Of a DNA stretch of 57,509 nt, positions 26,542 to 34,823 are shown piece after piece; the first letter of the stretch is position 1, and each line of letters opens with the position of its first letter. The stretch is from Nanosyncoccus sp963544575 (GTDB taxonomy: Bacteria > Patescibacteriota > Saccharimonadia > Saccharimonadales > Saccharimonadaceae), in assembly GCA_963544575.1 (NCBI GenBank), contig CAUUFZ010000005.1, positions 1 to 57,509 of the forward strand, in the 5' to 3' direction. Made by a program: the position numbers and the translations under genes. Below the pieces are notes generated by a model that worked only from the letters and a program-made list of their open reading frames with translations, did no database searches and was not told the DNA's origin.

Positions 26542-26549
26542 ATAATTCC

Positions 26550-27485
26550 CTATTTGTGACTAAAAATTTGATAAATATTTTCTGCAAGGATTTCAGAGAC
26601 ATCAATGATATCCGCCTTAGAAAATTCCGGTTTAATACCAAGGGTGTTAGTTACTATTACGCGGTCAATATCTTCACTAGATAGATTCTCATAGGCATGA
26701 CCACTGAAAACTGGGTGAGTAGCCATCACACTAACATGCTTAGCACCGTGCTCTTTTAGAGCGGTAGCAGCATGACAAATAGTACCAGCCGTATCAATCA
26801 TATCGTCTACAATGATAATATTTTTGTCTTTTGGATCGCCAATAATATTCATTACCTTGCTTTTATTTTTTACGTAACGATTCTTATCAATAATGATGAC
26901 GTCATTGCAATGAACTAAATCTGCAATCTTACGTGCACGCTTTACGCCACCGGCATCTGGTGAGGCAATAGCGAAAGTATTAACCTTAAAATGGCCATTA
27001 ATATAATCTGCAAACTGCTTTTCTAAGGTGATATTTTCAATAGTCATATCGAAGAAACCTTGGGTTTGAGCAGAGTGTAGATCAATAGTAATAATATGAT
27101 TAATTGAGACGGAATGTAAAATATCGGCAATTACTTTTGAACTGATAGGGGTATTTGGCTCCGCCATGCGATCCTGACGAGCATATCCAAAATATGGAAT
27201 AACCAAATTAATACTCTTAGCAAAACCACGTCTGGCAGCATCAGCTAATAAAAGTACTGGGAAAAGATGCTGATCAAGTGGTGGATTAGTGGACTGAACA
27301 ATAAAGATGTCTTTACCCCTAATATCATCAAGAATTTGTACATGGACTTCCCCATCACTAAAGGTATCGGAAGTACGTTTTGCGAGTTTAAGGCCGAGGT
27401 GGTCTGCAATTTTCTGGGATAAGTTTTCGTCTGTGCCGGAAATGAGCACACAGTTTTTTAGACAATTCTGTATTACCTTCTTCAT
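26550..27485 (-). CDS. prs: Ribose-phosphate pyrophosphokinase (PRPP synthetase)
   Basis: A 311-aa enzyme making PRPP from ribose-5-phosphate and ATP. It shows SDGEVHVQI, the divalent-cation/flexible loop region PYFGYARQDRM, TIDLHSAQTQGFF, SPDAGGVKRAR and the PRPP-binding signature IIVDDMIDTAGTI. Length and motif order match class I enzymes. Its TGATATAAT promoter ends 6 nt before the ATG (leaderless spacing). It leads an operon with the UbiA-type phosphoribosyltransferase, so part of its PRPP may feed lipid-linked pentose synthesis as well as nucleotides. Confidence 0.96.
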   Translation of the reverse strand: MKKVIQNCLKNCVLISGTDENLSQKIADHLGLKLAKRTSDTFSDGEVHVQILDDIRGKDIFIVQSTNPPLDQHLFPVLLLADAARRGFAKSINLVIPYFGYARQDRMAEPNTPISSKVIADILHSVSINHIITIDLHSAQTQGFFDMTIENITLEKQFADYINGHFKVNTFAIASPDAGGVKRARKIADLVHCNDVIIIDKNRYVKNKSKVMNIIGDPKDKNIIIVDDMIDTAGTICHAATALKEHGAKHVSVMATHPVFSGHAYENLSSEDIDRVIVTNTLGIKPEFSKADIIDVSEILAENIYQIFSHK

Positions 27486-27491
27486 ACTTCA

Positions 27492-27500
27492 ATTATATCA
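27492..27500 (-). promoter_or_regulatory. Extended -10 promoter, leaderless spacing (prs)
   Basis: TGATATAAT on the minus strand ends 6 nt before the prs ATG at 27485. Confidence 0.7.
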
Positions 27501-27526
27501 CGCTAACATAAAGAGTATGGACGGTA

Positions 27527-29851
27527 TTAATATATTCTGTTTATAGTCCAAACCTGAGCTTTATTGCTGTCTCCCCACCTACCCCAGAGCTGAACTCTAT
27601 TATCATCTATAGCAAGAGAAGCATTTACGTCCATTACGAGAGCTGGATTACAAACACTCTTGAAGATGAAACCATTTTCATGTTGAACAGCTTTCCATTT
27701 TTGAGAGCAAGAATTTAGATTAGATGGAAGAAGGAATAACTGCTCTCCGTTTAGTACTCTCGATTCATTGACACTGATAGCTTTATTAGAAAGTTTACTG
27801 ACGATTTGATATTCGTTATTGCCTAGGTGCTTGAACTCCCATTGTTGAGCAGGGTTATTTTCACGCCATTTGTGGAAGAGTTGAACCTTGGCATAATCTG
27901 CAACATTACCCCTTGCAACATCCAGATATTGAGTGTTACTTAATGCGGTATTGAGATTATAGATACCGTTTTGGATGAGCTGAGATTCGCCAGTTGGTTT
28001 ATTTTCTTGAACGTCTTGGATTTTATTTATAGTCCAAACCTGAGCTTTATTGCTGTCTCCCCACCTACCCCAGAGCTGAACTCTATTATCATCTATAGCA
28101 AGAGAAGCATTTACGTCCATTACGAGAGCTGGATTACAAACACTCTTGAAGATGAAACCATTTTCATGTTGAACAGCTTTCCATTTTTGAGAGCAAGAAT
28201 TTAGATTAGATGGAAGAAGGAATAACTGCTCTCCGTTTAGTACTCTCGATTCATTGACACTGATAGCTTTATTAGAAAGTTTACTGACGATTTGATATTC
28301 GTTATTGCCTAGGTGCTTGAACTCCCATTGTTGAGCAGGGTTATTTTCACGCCATTTGTGGAAGAGTTGAACCTTGGCATAATCTGCAACATTACCCCTT
28401 GCAACATCCAGATATTGAGTGTTACTTAATGCGGTATTGAGATTATAGATACCGTTTTGGATGAGCTGAGATGTCTCCTTAGCATCTACTTTCTCTAATG
28501 ACCAGGTCTGGGCCTTATTATTAGATTTTTTATAAATTTGTACTGGTGTTTCATCAGCATTATTTGCGCCCTTAACATCCACTGCGTGATTTACATCACA
28601 GGAGGTAATGATATTAAATTCACCATTTCCGTTTCGTTGAATACTCCAACGTTGCGAACAGTCGTCTAGGTTTTCAGATTTTAGTTTCAACTGAGGTGAA
28701 TCACTAATCTCATTAATATCGTAAGATAAATTTAGACCGGAAAGCTTACTTTTTATCTGATAGATTTCATCACCAATACTTTCAATATCCCATTTTTGTG
28801 CCGGATTATTATCACGCCATTTACGATAAAGCTGGACTAAAGCATCCTCATTTTTATTAGCCCCTCTCACATCAAGATATTTAGATTGATCGACTGAAGT
28901 CTTGATTTCATAATCGCCATTCTCAATCGAACCGTCATGACTAGAATTATTCCCTGGTTTAGCAATCGGTGACAATTCAACTTTCTTAATAACATTACTA
29001 GTCGGATCACCAAACCAACGAATAAAGAGGGCGTAAAAATTACGATTACCATAAGCACCACAATAAGATGTACCTGGGTAATTCGCCACAGCGGCCGCAT
29101 TTGGCTGATATGGAGTGTAACGATAAAGCGCAGAGGTGGCGAGGTTTTCAATATAAACCTGAGACCCACCACAGGCAAAGTTTGGATTATAGTAAATGAA
29201 ATTTTGACCAACTGGATAATTCGTGTAGCCACCATCTAGGACTTCACGGAATAATTTAGCGGCATTTCTGACTTGATTTCTAAAGCCGTAATATTTCGAA
29301 TCACATTCTGCAGTATCTGGACAACCAAAACCGGTGGCACTACGATATTGAATACTGTTTGGCCAAGTATCGGAAACCAAACCTTGTTCCTTTTCAATTA
29401 GGACTAGAAGGACCTGTGGATTAATACGATAATCACGGGCAGCCTCATAAATTACCTGAGCGGCGGTCTGTTTAACACCATTATATTCAAAAGTTTCCTG
29501 AGATAAACAGACAAATTTACCATTTTCAATATGATACTTATAGCCAGAATAATAATTGGCGCGCCAAATATTGGTGTCACCACAAGGATTTTTCTTAGTT
29601 AAGAATTCCTGAATTTGACTTTCATTCATAGTAGAAGTATTTGACATAGTATAGTCAGAAATAATATTCCCGGCACGAAAATCAGAAACACTGAGAGCGA
29701 TAGATTTTTTCAAATTCTTGAGAATCAAAAAACTTAATGCAAAAACCATAAAAAAGGCAAAAACCAATAGCGGTGTATTTCTTGTTAATCCAAGACGCTT
29801 CTTTGAAGTTCTATAATTTTTTTCTGGAATAATTTGTACAATCTGATTCAT
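27527..29851 (-). CDS. Membrane-anchored lysozyme-like protein with three ricin-type lectin domains
   Basis: A 774-aa surface protein. It has a cytoplasmic tail, one membrane helix (about residues 26-46), then an extracellular lysozyme/transglycosylase-like domain (about 60-285) with VLLVLIEKEQG carrying the likely catalytic Glu. Three ricin-B-type beta-trefoil domains follow (about 312-458, 461-609 and 621-770). Each has paired QLYRKW/QLWGRW elements and NPAQKW/KAQVW motifs. The last two domains are encoded by an exact 447-bp duplication. The ATG overlaps the TGA of the upstream gene (TGATG); a TTG at 29854 is an alternative. The likely role is binding surface glycan and cutting peptidoglycan of self or a host cell. 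Confidence 0.83.
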   Translation of the reverse strand: MNQIVQIIPEKNYRTSKKRLGLTRNTPLLVFAFFMVFALSFLILKNLKKSIALSVSDFRAGNIISDYTMSNTSTMNESQIQEFLTKKNPCGDTNIWRANYYSGYKYHIENGKFVCLSQETFEYNGVKQTAAQVIYEAARDYRINPQVLLVLIEKEQGLVSDTWPNSIQYRSATGFGCPDTAECDSKYYGFRNQVRNAAKLFREVLDGGYTNYPVGQNFIYYNPNFACGGSQVYIENLATSALYRYTPYQPNAAAVANYPGTSYCGAYGNRNFYALFIRWFGDPTSNVIKKVELSPIAKPGNNSSHDGSIENGDYEIKTSVDQSKYLDVRGANKNEDALVQLYRKWRDNNPAQKWDIESIGDEIYQIKSKLSGLNLSYDINEISDSPQLKLKSENLDDCSQRWSIQRNGNGEFNIITSCDVNHAVDVKGANNADETPVQIYKKSNNKAQTWSLEKVDAKETSQLIQNGIYNLNTALSNTQYLDVARGNVADYAKVQLFHKWRENNPAQQWEFKHLGNNEYQIVSKLSNKAISVNESRVLNGEQLFLLPSNLNSCSQKWKAVQHENGFIFKSVCNPALVMDVNASLAIDDNRVQLWGRWGDSNKAQVWTINKIQDVQENKPTGESQLIQNGIYNLNTALSNTQYLDVARGNVADYAKVQLFHKWRENNPAQQWEFKHLGNNEYQIVSKLSNKAISVNESRVLNGEQLFLLPSNLNSCSQKWKAVQHENGFIFKSVCNPALVMDVNASLAIDDNRVQLWGRWGDSNKAQVWTINRIY
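27540..27986. repeat. Direct repeat copy 1 (447 bp, third lectin domain)
   Basis: Base-for-base identical by eye to 28026-28472 at an offset of 486 bp. Only a 39-bp unique spacer separates the copies. It encodes the C-terminal ricin-like domain. Confidence 0.95.
28026..28472. repeat. Direct repeat copy 2 (447 bp, second lectin domain)
   Basis: The partner of 27540-27986, in frame within the same gene. The complete lack of silent changes indicates very recent duplication or gene conversion. Confidence 0.95.
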
Positions 29852-30441
29852 CAAATAGCAACCTTCCCTTCAATTATGCCAGTTTTTTGATTGGCGTTAA
29901 TTTCAATTTTAATATCATATTCACCAGGAGATAATTTCGTAAGCGGAATATCAAATCCTTTACAAGACCCAGAAGAAGGATTGGAGATTACACTTACTGA
30001 ATCAGTATATACAACTTTACCTGCAGAAATCACAATAAGTTTACAAGTACCAGGTAGCTTCAGAAATTGATCTATATTCACCCGGATACGATAGTTATCT
30101 GCAGCTTTTGCAGAATAAGTAATAGTGCCAGTAAGTTTTTCAAGTTGATTTACATCTTGGCCCTCATATTTTTCGGGGGTTTTTTGGGTACGGCCAGCCG
30201 CCGCATCTTCGGGTGTGCCATCTTCATTATTAATAGTTTTAGCTTCTGGTATATTGGTTTTTTCAATTTTATTCTCAATATTTTGAGTACTCCCCGCTAA
30301 ACTAGGTGTTTTTGAACGTGATTTATTGTCTTTTAGGATTTGATAGACAATTACACCAGCTAGAATAATGAGTACTAAAAAGAAAAGTGACCAAACGATA
30401 ATCTTATTCTTGTGTGATTTTTTCTGAGAAACTCGTTTCAT
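29851..30441 (-). CDS. Unknown membrane-anchored extracellular protein
   Basis: A 196-aa protein with a basic N-terminus, one membrane helix (about residues 14-34), and a Lys/Thr/Glu-rich stalk (35-95). A small folded domain follows (about 100-196) with alternating beta pattern and two Cys (TCKLIVISAGK, SSGSCKGFDI). The C-terminal domain looks like an immunoglobulin-like beta sandwich, but I cannot name the family. Its stop overlaps the start of the lectin/lysozyme gene by one base, so the two are probably made together and may form a surface complex. A TAAAAT box and an AAAGG site precede it. Confidence 0.7.
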   Translation of the reverse strand: MKRVSQKKSHKNKIIVWSLFFLVLIILAGVIVYQILKDNKSRSKTPSLAGSTQNIENKIEKTNIPEAKTINNEDGTPEDAAAGRTQKTPEKYEGQDVNQLEKLTGTITYSAKAADNYRIRVNIDQFLKLPGTCKLIVISAGKVVYTDSVSVISNPSSGSCKGFDIPLTKLSPGEYDIKIEINANQKTGIIEGKVAI

Positions 30442-30500
30442 ATCAAATAAACCTTTTATGGTTATATTTTAACACATTTTTTATTTTGCGTTTTACTCTA

Positions 30501-32000
30501 TTAGTAGCCTTTTGGCGAGGCGTAGACTAGACGTCTTAAATATTCACGCGAAGCGGTTTCGTCGATAAGATAAGTCTGAAAATTTTCATCGTAGAGAGTA
30601 GGCGAGATGCGGGTTTGGAGATATTTTCCCTGATAGAAGTAATGAGTCAAAATCAGACTACGCATAGTATCTGGCCAACTAATCTGGTCAAAGAAGAGAT
30701 TGCCTAATCCATAATAGATTGGTTTATCCTTATAAAGTTCATAAGTTTGAGGTTGATGGGCGGAAGTACCAACTACCATGTCGGCACCCAGGTCGATGAA
30801 GTGACGGAAGAATTCCTTTTGATTAGGACTCGGTTTATCGCATTCTGGGAAGGCTACTTTACTATTTGGATAAGCATAACATTCAAAGTACTGAACATTC
30901 ACAATAACGAATTTATTCTTGGCTTTCGCGGCGGCGAGTTCGGCCTTAAATTCCTCTTCATGATAAGGATTGGCGCCAGCGGAATTTTCCGTAGCGATTT
31001 GGCCATTCGCGACACTACTAGTGGAATGATTAAAGGCGAATAATTTGATTTGATCGTTTACATCAAGCGGAACTTTGGCGGCAGCGAGATTTTCCCCGCC
31101 ACCGACAAGTTTAAGATTTTTTTCACGATAAGCAGCAATCGATTTAACATTGTTTTCTACGCCATAATCATTATTATGATTCCCAGTTAGCTCGACGATA
31201 TCCGTACCGAGACTAGTGATAGCGCCCATCATTTTCCAGTCCGCACAGAGAGTAGTGGTGGTATAGCCACCCTGACAATTATCTGCAAAACTTACTTCAT
31301 TACTAATATGGGTATAAGTTTTACTACTGAGAAAATCTTTAATTTTTTCGGTAAAATATTCAGCATTACCACCCACCTGGCCAAGTTTATAAGTGAGACG
31401 GCGCGAGAGTGCAGTGACGCCGGTTTCAGCAAAACTTACAACATTAGATTTACTTGGAGGGTTAGAAAAACTAAGACTCTTCAAGGCCTCCTGAACGGCT
31501 GGGAAGGTAGCCGGATTTCCGGTGAGATTCCAGGTAATAAATTTAGCACCAGCAGTAAAATCATCAAGGAAATATTTTTGATCAAGACTAATTACCTTCT
31601 GGCTACTGGTGATATTTCGAAAATCCACTAGCTCAACATTATATTTTTTAATGATTTCCGCATCCTTCAGTTCGGCTTGTGAAATATCGCTGAGTGGACT
31701 ATAGAAATCGACTACCGGAAGGAGAATTTCGGTAAGAATCGTATTTGATTGATTAAAATTACTTAAATCAAAAGAGGAACTTTCGGAAATTTTAAAATCA
31801 AGACTAGTAAGAGATTCAGAAAGTTTTGTGCAAATTTCGTCACTACCACTAATCGAGGAATCAATATTTTTCAGACAGTCTTGCTTGGAGATTTTAGGAA
31901 TTTCATGTTTCTGATTAATGATTTTTAACCCAATAATCGTACCGAGAAAAACTATAAGAAAACTAAAGAAAACTAATTTAGAACCAGTGGATTTTTTCAT
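30501..32000 (-). CDS. CapA-family (PgsA-like) metallophosphatase-fold protein
   Basis: A 499-aa protein with an N-terminal membrane anchor (about residues 7-25) and an extracellular CapA domain. Its C-terminal half has the family landmarks: VELTGNHNNDYG, GGGENLAAA, FVIVNVQYFECYA, VGTSAHQPQTYELY and PIYYGLGNLFFDQ. CapA proteins have a calcineurin-like fold and are tied to poly-gamma-glutamate or other capsule polymer assembly. Capsule polymer type is not readable here. It overlaps the upstream gene by four bases (ATGA), indicating coupling. No capB/capC homologues are in the window. Confidence 0.85.
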   Translation of the reverse strand: MKKSTGSKLVFFSFLIVFLGTIIGLKIINQKHEIPKISKQDCLKNIDSSISGSDEICTKLSESLTSLDFKISESSSFDLSNFNQSNTILTEILLPVVDFYSPLSDISQAELKDAEIIKKYNVELVDFRNITSSQKVISLDQKYFLDDFTAGAKFITWNLTGNPATFPAVQEALKSLSFSNPPSKSNVVSFAETGVTALSRRLTYKLGQVGGNAEYFTEKIKDFLSSKTYTHISNEVSFADNCQGGYTTTTLCADWKMMGAITSLGTDIVELTGNHNNDYGVENNVKSIAAYREKNLKLVGGGENLAAAKVPLDVNDQIKLFAFNHSTSSVANGQIATENSAGANPYHEEEFKAELAAAKAKNKFVIVNVQYFECYAYPNSKVAFPECDKPSPNQKEFFRHFIDLGADMVVGTSAHQPQTYELYKDKPIYYGLGNLFFDQISWPDTMRSLILTHYFYQGKYLQTRISPTLYDENFQTYLIDETASREYLRRLVYASPKGY

Positions 32001-33244
32001 GAGGAAGCTTTATAGAGACCGTTATGTTTTTTACCATCGTAAATTTCGACTGGGATACCCTTAGCACGGATTTTATCCTGAACGAGGGATTGCATATTTT
32101 TAGTTTCAGTTTCTAATTGATTAGCGAGATTTTGATTAAGTTCACGTTCCTTGATTTTAATGTAAGGAATATTTTGGTTTTGATGCTTATCGACAGCCTG
32201 ACTAATAATACGAACTTCAGCGTCACTAACGTTATAAAAACTATAATGTTGACCGAGCATAAAGGTTAGCTGATCGGTTTCGTATTTATAATTGAAGGCT
32301 TGGTAATTTGGTACACCAGATTCTTCCCCGCTATAAATTTCATTAATCAAGAAATTTGGAGCCATAATCAGAGCCATTAGTTCAGAATTATTTTTAATTT
32401 CATCATTAGAGAGATTCTTAATACGCTCCTTAATGCGAAGTACGGTAGCATAGAGATAATCACGGATGAAGCCAGAATTTTCAAATTTATATTTATCACC
32501 ATTTGGAATAGCGTAAATATTGGCGAGAGTAAAGTGTTTATTAAAGAAACCAGATTTATTTTGAGCTTGGTAAGATTTCGCACAAACCACACAGCCTGGA
32601 TCAAAGACATCTACAGCAATCGATCCGCTAGTAGTACTACCATCACGATAATAGTTAATGATTGAATCAAAAGAATCCGCATAGTCGGCAAGTTTCTTAT
32701 CCTCTTCCATAGTAATCATAGGAATAGAAACATTGGTGATATAATCTTTGGCATCCCAAGTTTTGAGATGATCCGGAATGGCGGTAAAAATTTCACCCCA
32801 TTCAGCAAAACTACGGCCGATTTTACCGATTGGATCAGTTGGCTCGGCTTGATCAATACTACAAACTTCCGCGCCGAGACCACATTGGCTTGGCATTGAG
32901 ACATTACAAGTTCCAAAAACCCAAAGCGCAAGAAGCGATTTAATCGCAATGACGAGAGACCAAACTGTGATAAAAACAATCACCACGGAAACAATTTCAA
33001 TCAAAGCACTGAGAGGTTTTACAAGTTTAGGATTTTTGAGAACTACTTTCTTTAGAAGACTATTTTTAACTTCATCCTTAAAATTGGTGTCACATTTTTG
33101 TAAACGTACCTTCTTAAAAACACAGTGCCAGGCCTTCTTAAAGGTAGCCCAATATTTTTTTCCAAGGGCCTTATTGAAAAGACTAAGAAAGCCGACGAAA
33201 ACCGACAGAAGCGCTAAGATAATAAATGCTGCTATACAAACCAT
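31997..33244 (-). CDS. Membrane protein with a CxxC, possibly thioredoxin-like, extracellular domain
   Basis: A 415-aa protein. It has a hydrophobic N-terminus (residues 2-22) and a second hydrophobic region (about 75-115), followed by a mostly polar domain. Within that domain, AVDVFDPGCVVCAKSY resembles the active-site strand and CxxC of a thioredoxin-fold protein, and further Cys residues lie near 119-135. The remainder is helical. A disulfide or redox function outside the membrane is possible but unproven. AAAGGAAA precedes the ATG. It sits between the cysteine-desulfurase-like gene and capA, overlapping the latter. Confidence 0.65.
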   Translation of the reverse strand: MVCIAAFIILALLSVFVGFLSLFNKALGKKYWATFKKAWHCVFKKVRLQKCDTNFKDEVKNSLLKKVVLKNPKLVKPLSALIEIVSVVIVFITVWSLVIAIKSLLALWVFGTCNVSMPSQCGLGAEVCSIDQAEPTDPIGKIGRSFAEWGEIFTAIPDHLKTWDAKDYITNVSIPMITMEEDKKLADYADSFDSIINYYRDGSTTSGSIAVDVFDPGCVVCAKSYQAQNKSGFFNKHFTLANIYAIPNGDKYKFENSGFIRDYLYATVLRIKERIKNLSNDEIKNNSELMALIMAPNFLINEIYSGEESGVPNYQAFNYKYETDQLTFMLGQHYSFYNVSDAEVRIISQAVDKHQNQNIPYIKIKERELNQNLANQLETETKNMQSLVQDKIRAKGIPVEIYDGKKHNGLYKASS

Positions 33245-33256
33245 GTTTTTCCTTTG

Positions 33257-34525
33257 TTAAATTTTTGATAATACCTTAATTAAATGCGCGACATCGGCGG
33301 TGGAATTATGAAAACCCAGTGAAATACGAAGAAGAGGTGGGTACTTTTTAATTTCGGAAAGATAGTAATGAACACAGAAATAACCGGTACGTACCATAAT
33401 TCCCTGATCAGATAAAGATTCACCAAGGAGATGCGAGTCCAGGCCTTCAACATAGAAAGACATCGTGGAAGCAGGTGATTGATTCAAAAGATGAATTTTC
33501 GGATGATTTTTTAAAAAATCATAAAGTGTATTAATATTTTTTTCTAAACGGTCGTGGTCGGATTTCTCTAAAGAATTTAACCAATCGAGGCCATGCCCAA
33601 GCGCAATAATTTCACCCCAAGCCTGGAGGCCTGATTCGAATTTTGTATGTAAGTGATCGGGATTATCCGCAGAGAGGAGGTAGGAAGATTTTTTCACATC
33701 ATCTACCATACCACCACCAATAAAGGTTGTGTCGAAAAATTTAGCAAAAGATTTTTTCATTACAATAACGCCGAGAGAGGCACTATACATCTTATGGGCA
33801 GAAAAACAAATAGCGTCCGGTTCAACATCATATAAAAGTTCAGAATTATGCGCCATGGCCTGAGCGGCATCGACAATAATAAAACCATTTCTCGAGTGGA
33901 CATATTCGGCCACTTCCTTAAGGTTAAGTTTAGCGCCATTAAAATTACTCATGGCATTCATCACGACAATAGAATTATCTGGAATCTCGGAAACCTGGAC
34001 CGAGCCATCATTATCACGAGTCAAAACTAGACGCTCAATTTTGGCGGTCTGTGAAGTAGATAAAGTTGAAAGAAAAACTGAATTATGTTCAATATCGGAA
34101 GTGACGATCGTCTTAATATTGGCTTGTTTAAAATTAAACTGATTCAGCAATAAGTTCAATCCATAGGTAGTATTGAGAGTGAAACTGACAAAATAATCTT
34201 TAGGTTTGAGCTTAAGGAATTTCAGAACTTTTTCTCTGGTTTCCGCGACTTTTTGGTCGGTTTTCTGACCCCAAGCATATTTCACACGTTCACCGCAAGA
34301 ATTATATTCTGTATAATATTCCACCAAACTATCAATCACGGACTGTGGACGCAGAGACTGACAAGCGGCATCAAAGTAATAATCGTGTGGTTTTAGATAT
34401 TCAAAACCAGGGGCACGCAAAGAATCTGATTCGGAAGAAATATTTTTCGGTTGAGATTCTTCTGTTCCGCCAAAAATAGATGACGCAGACTTACTAAGCT
34501 TAGCTTTCAGTTCAGAAAAATTCAT
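33257..34525 (-). CDS. Class V aminotransferase, cysteine desulfurase-like
   Basis: A 422-aa PLP enzyme. It shows DYYFDAACQSLRPQSVI, FTLNTTYGLNLLL, SDIEHNSV, FIIVDAAQAMAHN, the PLP-lysine motif CFSAHKMYSASLG and, near the C-terminus, VRTGYFCVHYY. The last has a Cys where SufS/NifS enzymes place their sulfur-accepting residue. The probable reaction is removal of sulfur from cysteine. No partner SufU/IscU is in the window, so the acceptor is unknown. The frame opens at 34582, but the ATG at 34525 has a strong GCAAAGGAGG site and fits the family N-terminus. Confidence 0.85.
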   Translation of the reverse strand: MNFSELKAKLSKSASSIFGGTEESQPKNISSESDSLRAPGFEYLKPHDYYFDAACQSLRPQSVIDSLVEYYTEYNSCGERVKYAWGQKTDQKVAETREKVLKFLKLKPKDYFVSFTLNTTYGLNLLLNQFNFKQANIKTIVTSDIEHNSVFLSTLSTSQTAKIERLVLTRDNDGSVQVSEIPDNSIVVMNAMSNFNGAKLNLKEVAEYVHSRNGFIIVDAAQAMAHNSELLYDVEPDAICFSAHKMYSASLGVIVMKKSFAKFFDTTFIGGGMVDDVKKSSYLLSADNPDHLHTKFESGLQAWGEIIALGHGLDWLNSLEKSDHDRLEKNINTLYDFLKNHPKIHLLNQSPASTMSFYVEGLDSHLLGESLSDQGIMVRTGYFCVHYYLSEIKKYPPLLRISLGFHNSTADVAHLIKVLSKI

Positions 34526-34790
34526 CAACCTCCTTTGCTTAATTTTACCACAAAAAGAAATATAAGTTTTCCACATATTCACATTGACAGATATTGTATT
34601 TTATATTTTAAGAAAAATATTCTGTTCGGTTTTATTTTCCACGGTTTTACACAAGCATTTTAACTTTTCCACATTGGTGTTTGGTTTAATAAAATCTTGT
34701 TCGGTTTTAGTGTTTGGTTTTGTTCGGATTTAGTATTTTAACAGAGATATATTATATATTTTTAGAATATAACGAGTTTCTAGGCCACAA
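34526..34790. other. Intergenic region with DnaA-box-like sites and GTTYGG repeats
   Basis: A gene-free spacer between two minus-strand genes. It holds four sites close to the DnaA box (TTTTCCACA at 34567-34575 and 34665-34673, TTTTCCACG at 34635-34643, TTTTACACA at 34645-34653). It also holds five copies of GTTYGGWTTW-like repeats (34624, 34679, 34699, 34712, 34722). The region is very A/T-rich. It could be part of the replication-initiation region, or an operator array for the neighbouring LexA-like repressor. Confidence 0.55.
34624..34732 (+). repeat. Five GTTYGG(W)TTWA iteron-like repeats
   Basis: GTTCGGTTTTA (34624-34634), GTTTGGTTTAA (34679-34689), GTTCGGTTTTA (34699-34709), GTTTGGTTTTG (34712-34722) and GTTCGGATTTA (34722-34732), all in the same direction. 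No other such cluster was noticed in the window. Confidence 0.6.
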
Positions 34791-34817
34791 AAAATACTCC
34801 AGAGATTGGAGTATTTT
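34791..34817 (-). terminator. Terminator after the LexA-like gene
   Basis: A perfect 11-bp stem (34791-34801 with 34807-34817, AAAATACTCCA/TGGAGTATTTT) and loop of 5 nt, 6 nt past the stop codon. Confidence 0.8.
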
Positions 34818-34823
34818 CAGGAT

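Noticed and set aside
27540..28472. Repeat considered as a CRISPR array or insertion sequence
   Set aside because: There are only two copies of 447 bp, in frame in one gene, with a 39-bp spacer and no transposase or terminal inverted repeats.
34526..34582. Upstream extension of the cysteine-desulfurase-like gene
   Set aside because: The extra 19 residues contain the strong GCAAAGGAGG site and a DnaA-box-like sequence. The ATG at 34525 fits better.
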